From: Maribellus maritimus
Lineage (GTDB): Bacteria > Bacteroidota > Bacteroidia > Bacteroidales > Prolixibacteraceae
NCBI RefSeq assembly: GCF_022267315.1
Contig: NZ_JAIKLE010000026.1
Span: 45,141 to 109,140 of the forward strand
Length of the DNA stretch: 64,000 nucleotides
Direction: 5' to 3'
Below are positions 63,696 through 64,000 of this stretch, piece by piece (the first letter of the stretch is position 1; each line of letters begins with the position of its first letter). The notes under the pieces are model-generated. The model worked only from the letters and a program-made list of their open reading frames with translations, was not told where the DNA came from and did not search any database. Both the position numbers and the translations under genes were made by a program.

Positions 63696-63948
63696 CCCCT
63701 TTATCACACAACCTCAACATTTCCCCTATCGAATAACAATTAAGGAGGAGGTTAAAAAGCAGTATTTGAAAATATAAAAATCTTCAATTGTACTGTAATG
63801 TTACAGATGCATTTAAAATCCGGTTTTTAACCATTCATAAGAGATCAAATGTATTTCATCTACAAAATTCTTTCTAATCGCAAATATTATCTACTTTGAT
63901 TAATCATACCAATTTGAGTATATAGTGCCGCTGTATTATCTTTGAAGC
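63696..63948. other. Intergenic region after the array
   Basis: No ORF or RNA gene is recognised. It contains a short dyad CTGTAATGTTACAG (63793-63806), which could be an operator or element end, and GGTTTTTAACC near 63822-63832. There is no obvious terminator just behind the last permease. The promoter-like element at 63913-63944 lies at its right end. Confidence 0.5.
63913..63944 (+). promoter_or_regulatory. Bacteroidota-type promoter (-33 TTTG / -7 TAnnTTTG)
   Basis: TTTG at 63913-63916 and TATCTTTG at 63937-63944 are 20 bp apart, fitting the phylum's primary-sigma consensus exactly. An ATG follows after only 4 bases (63949), so the transcript would be leaderless or translation starts further in. 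This is the only full consensus pair I found in the non-coding DNA of the window. Confidence 0.6.
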
Positions 63949-64000
63949 ATGGGAAGACAAAGCAAATTCAATATAAAAGAGGATTTAAAAGAACTTGAGA
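63949..64000 (+). CDS. Start of an unidentified ORF, cut by right edge (possible transposase)
   Basis: Only 17 codons are visible: MGRQSKFNIKEDLKELE. The short basic, then amphipathic opening vaguely recalls the N-terminus of IS630-type helix-turn-helix transposases in Bacteroidota, but this is too short for a call. It sits directly behind a good promoter-like sequence and outside the permease array. Confidence 0.35.
   Translation, partial: MGRQSKFNIKEDLKELE

Noticed and set aside
2..64000. Diversity-generating retroelement as the source of the variable bodies
   Set aside because: No reverse transcriptase or template/variable repeat pair is present, and variation covers whole domains, not adenine-biased sites.

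Overview
The window looks like a chromosomal stretch of a Bacteroidota bacterium, most likely of the Marinilabiliales/Prolixibacteraceae type. The basis is AT-rich DNA, no clear Shine-Dalgarno sites (starts follow A-rich leaders), lipoproteins with short Bacteroidota-style signals, families typical of the phylum (DUF4932, DUF4097, DUF4933-like, DUF559), and a promoter-like TTTG/TAnnTTTG pair near the right edge. Order and genus are inference. Every gene I accept is on the + strand.

Almost the whole window is one head-to-tail array of 24 MacB/FtsX-type ABC transporter permease genes (23 complete, 770-833 aa, plus one cut by the left edge). Each complete protein is a fused double unit: TM1, periplasmic core 1, TM2-4, then TM5, periplasmic core 2, TM6-8. 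No ATP-binding subunit, membrane-fusion protein or TolC-like gene lies in the window, so any ATPase must act in trans or lie outside. Most genes are 14-80 bp apart, as in long transcription units; larger gaps precede 27195, 32115, 38527, 41158 and 46103.

The striking pattern is that N-terminal and periplasmic parts differ strongly between copies, while the last ~95 codons (KEIGIRKVNGAK... to NPVEALRYE-stop) are nearly the same in most copies, also at DNA level. The two tails ending at 27068 and 29588 match at 150 of 155 bases. The gene at 19845 is a mosaic with a sharp switch into the common tail. The genes at 48443 and 61278 mostly lack it. This suggests recurrent gene conversion of a constant 3' module joined to variable sensor/periplasmic modules.

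Region by region: 1-13411, six permeases. 13412-15084, a disturbed segment with a DUF559 nuclease-like gene between imperfect inverted repeats, a 3' permease relic, a DUF4932 HExxH lipoprotein gene and a second tiny permease-tail relic. 15085-32001, seven permeases. 32115-33119, a secreted SSGGGV-repeat (DUF4097-type) protein. 33188-50818, seven permeases. 50912-53960, two paralogous DUF4933-like lipoproteins. 53972-63695, four permeases. 63696-64000, non-coding DNA with a promoter-like element and the start of an unidentified ORF. Type VII (MacB-like) permeases transmit ATPase motion to periplasmic partners rather than moving cargo through the membrane, so a shared coupling end with varied periplasmic domains would let one ATPase drive many envelope functions. 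That last point is inference.
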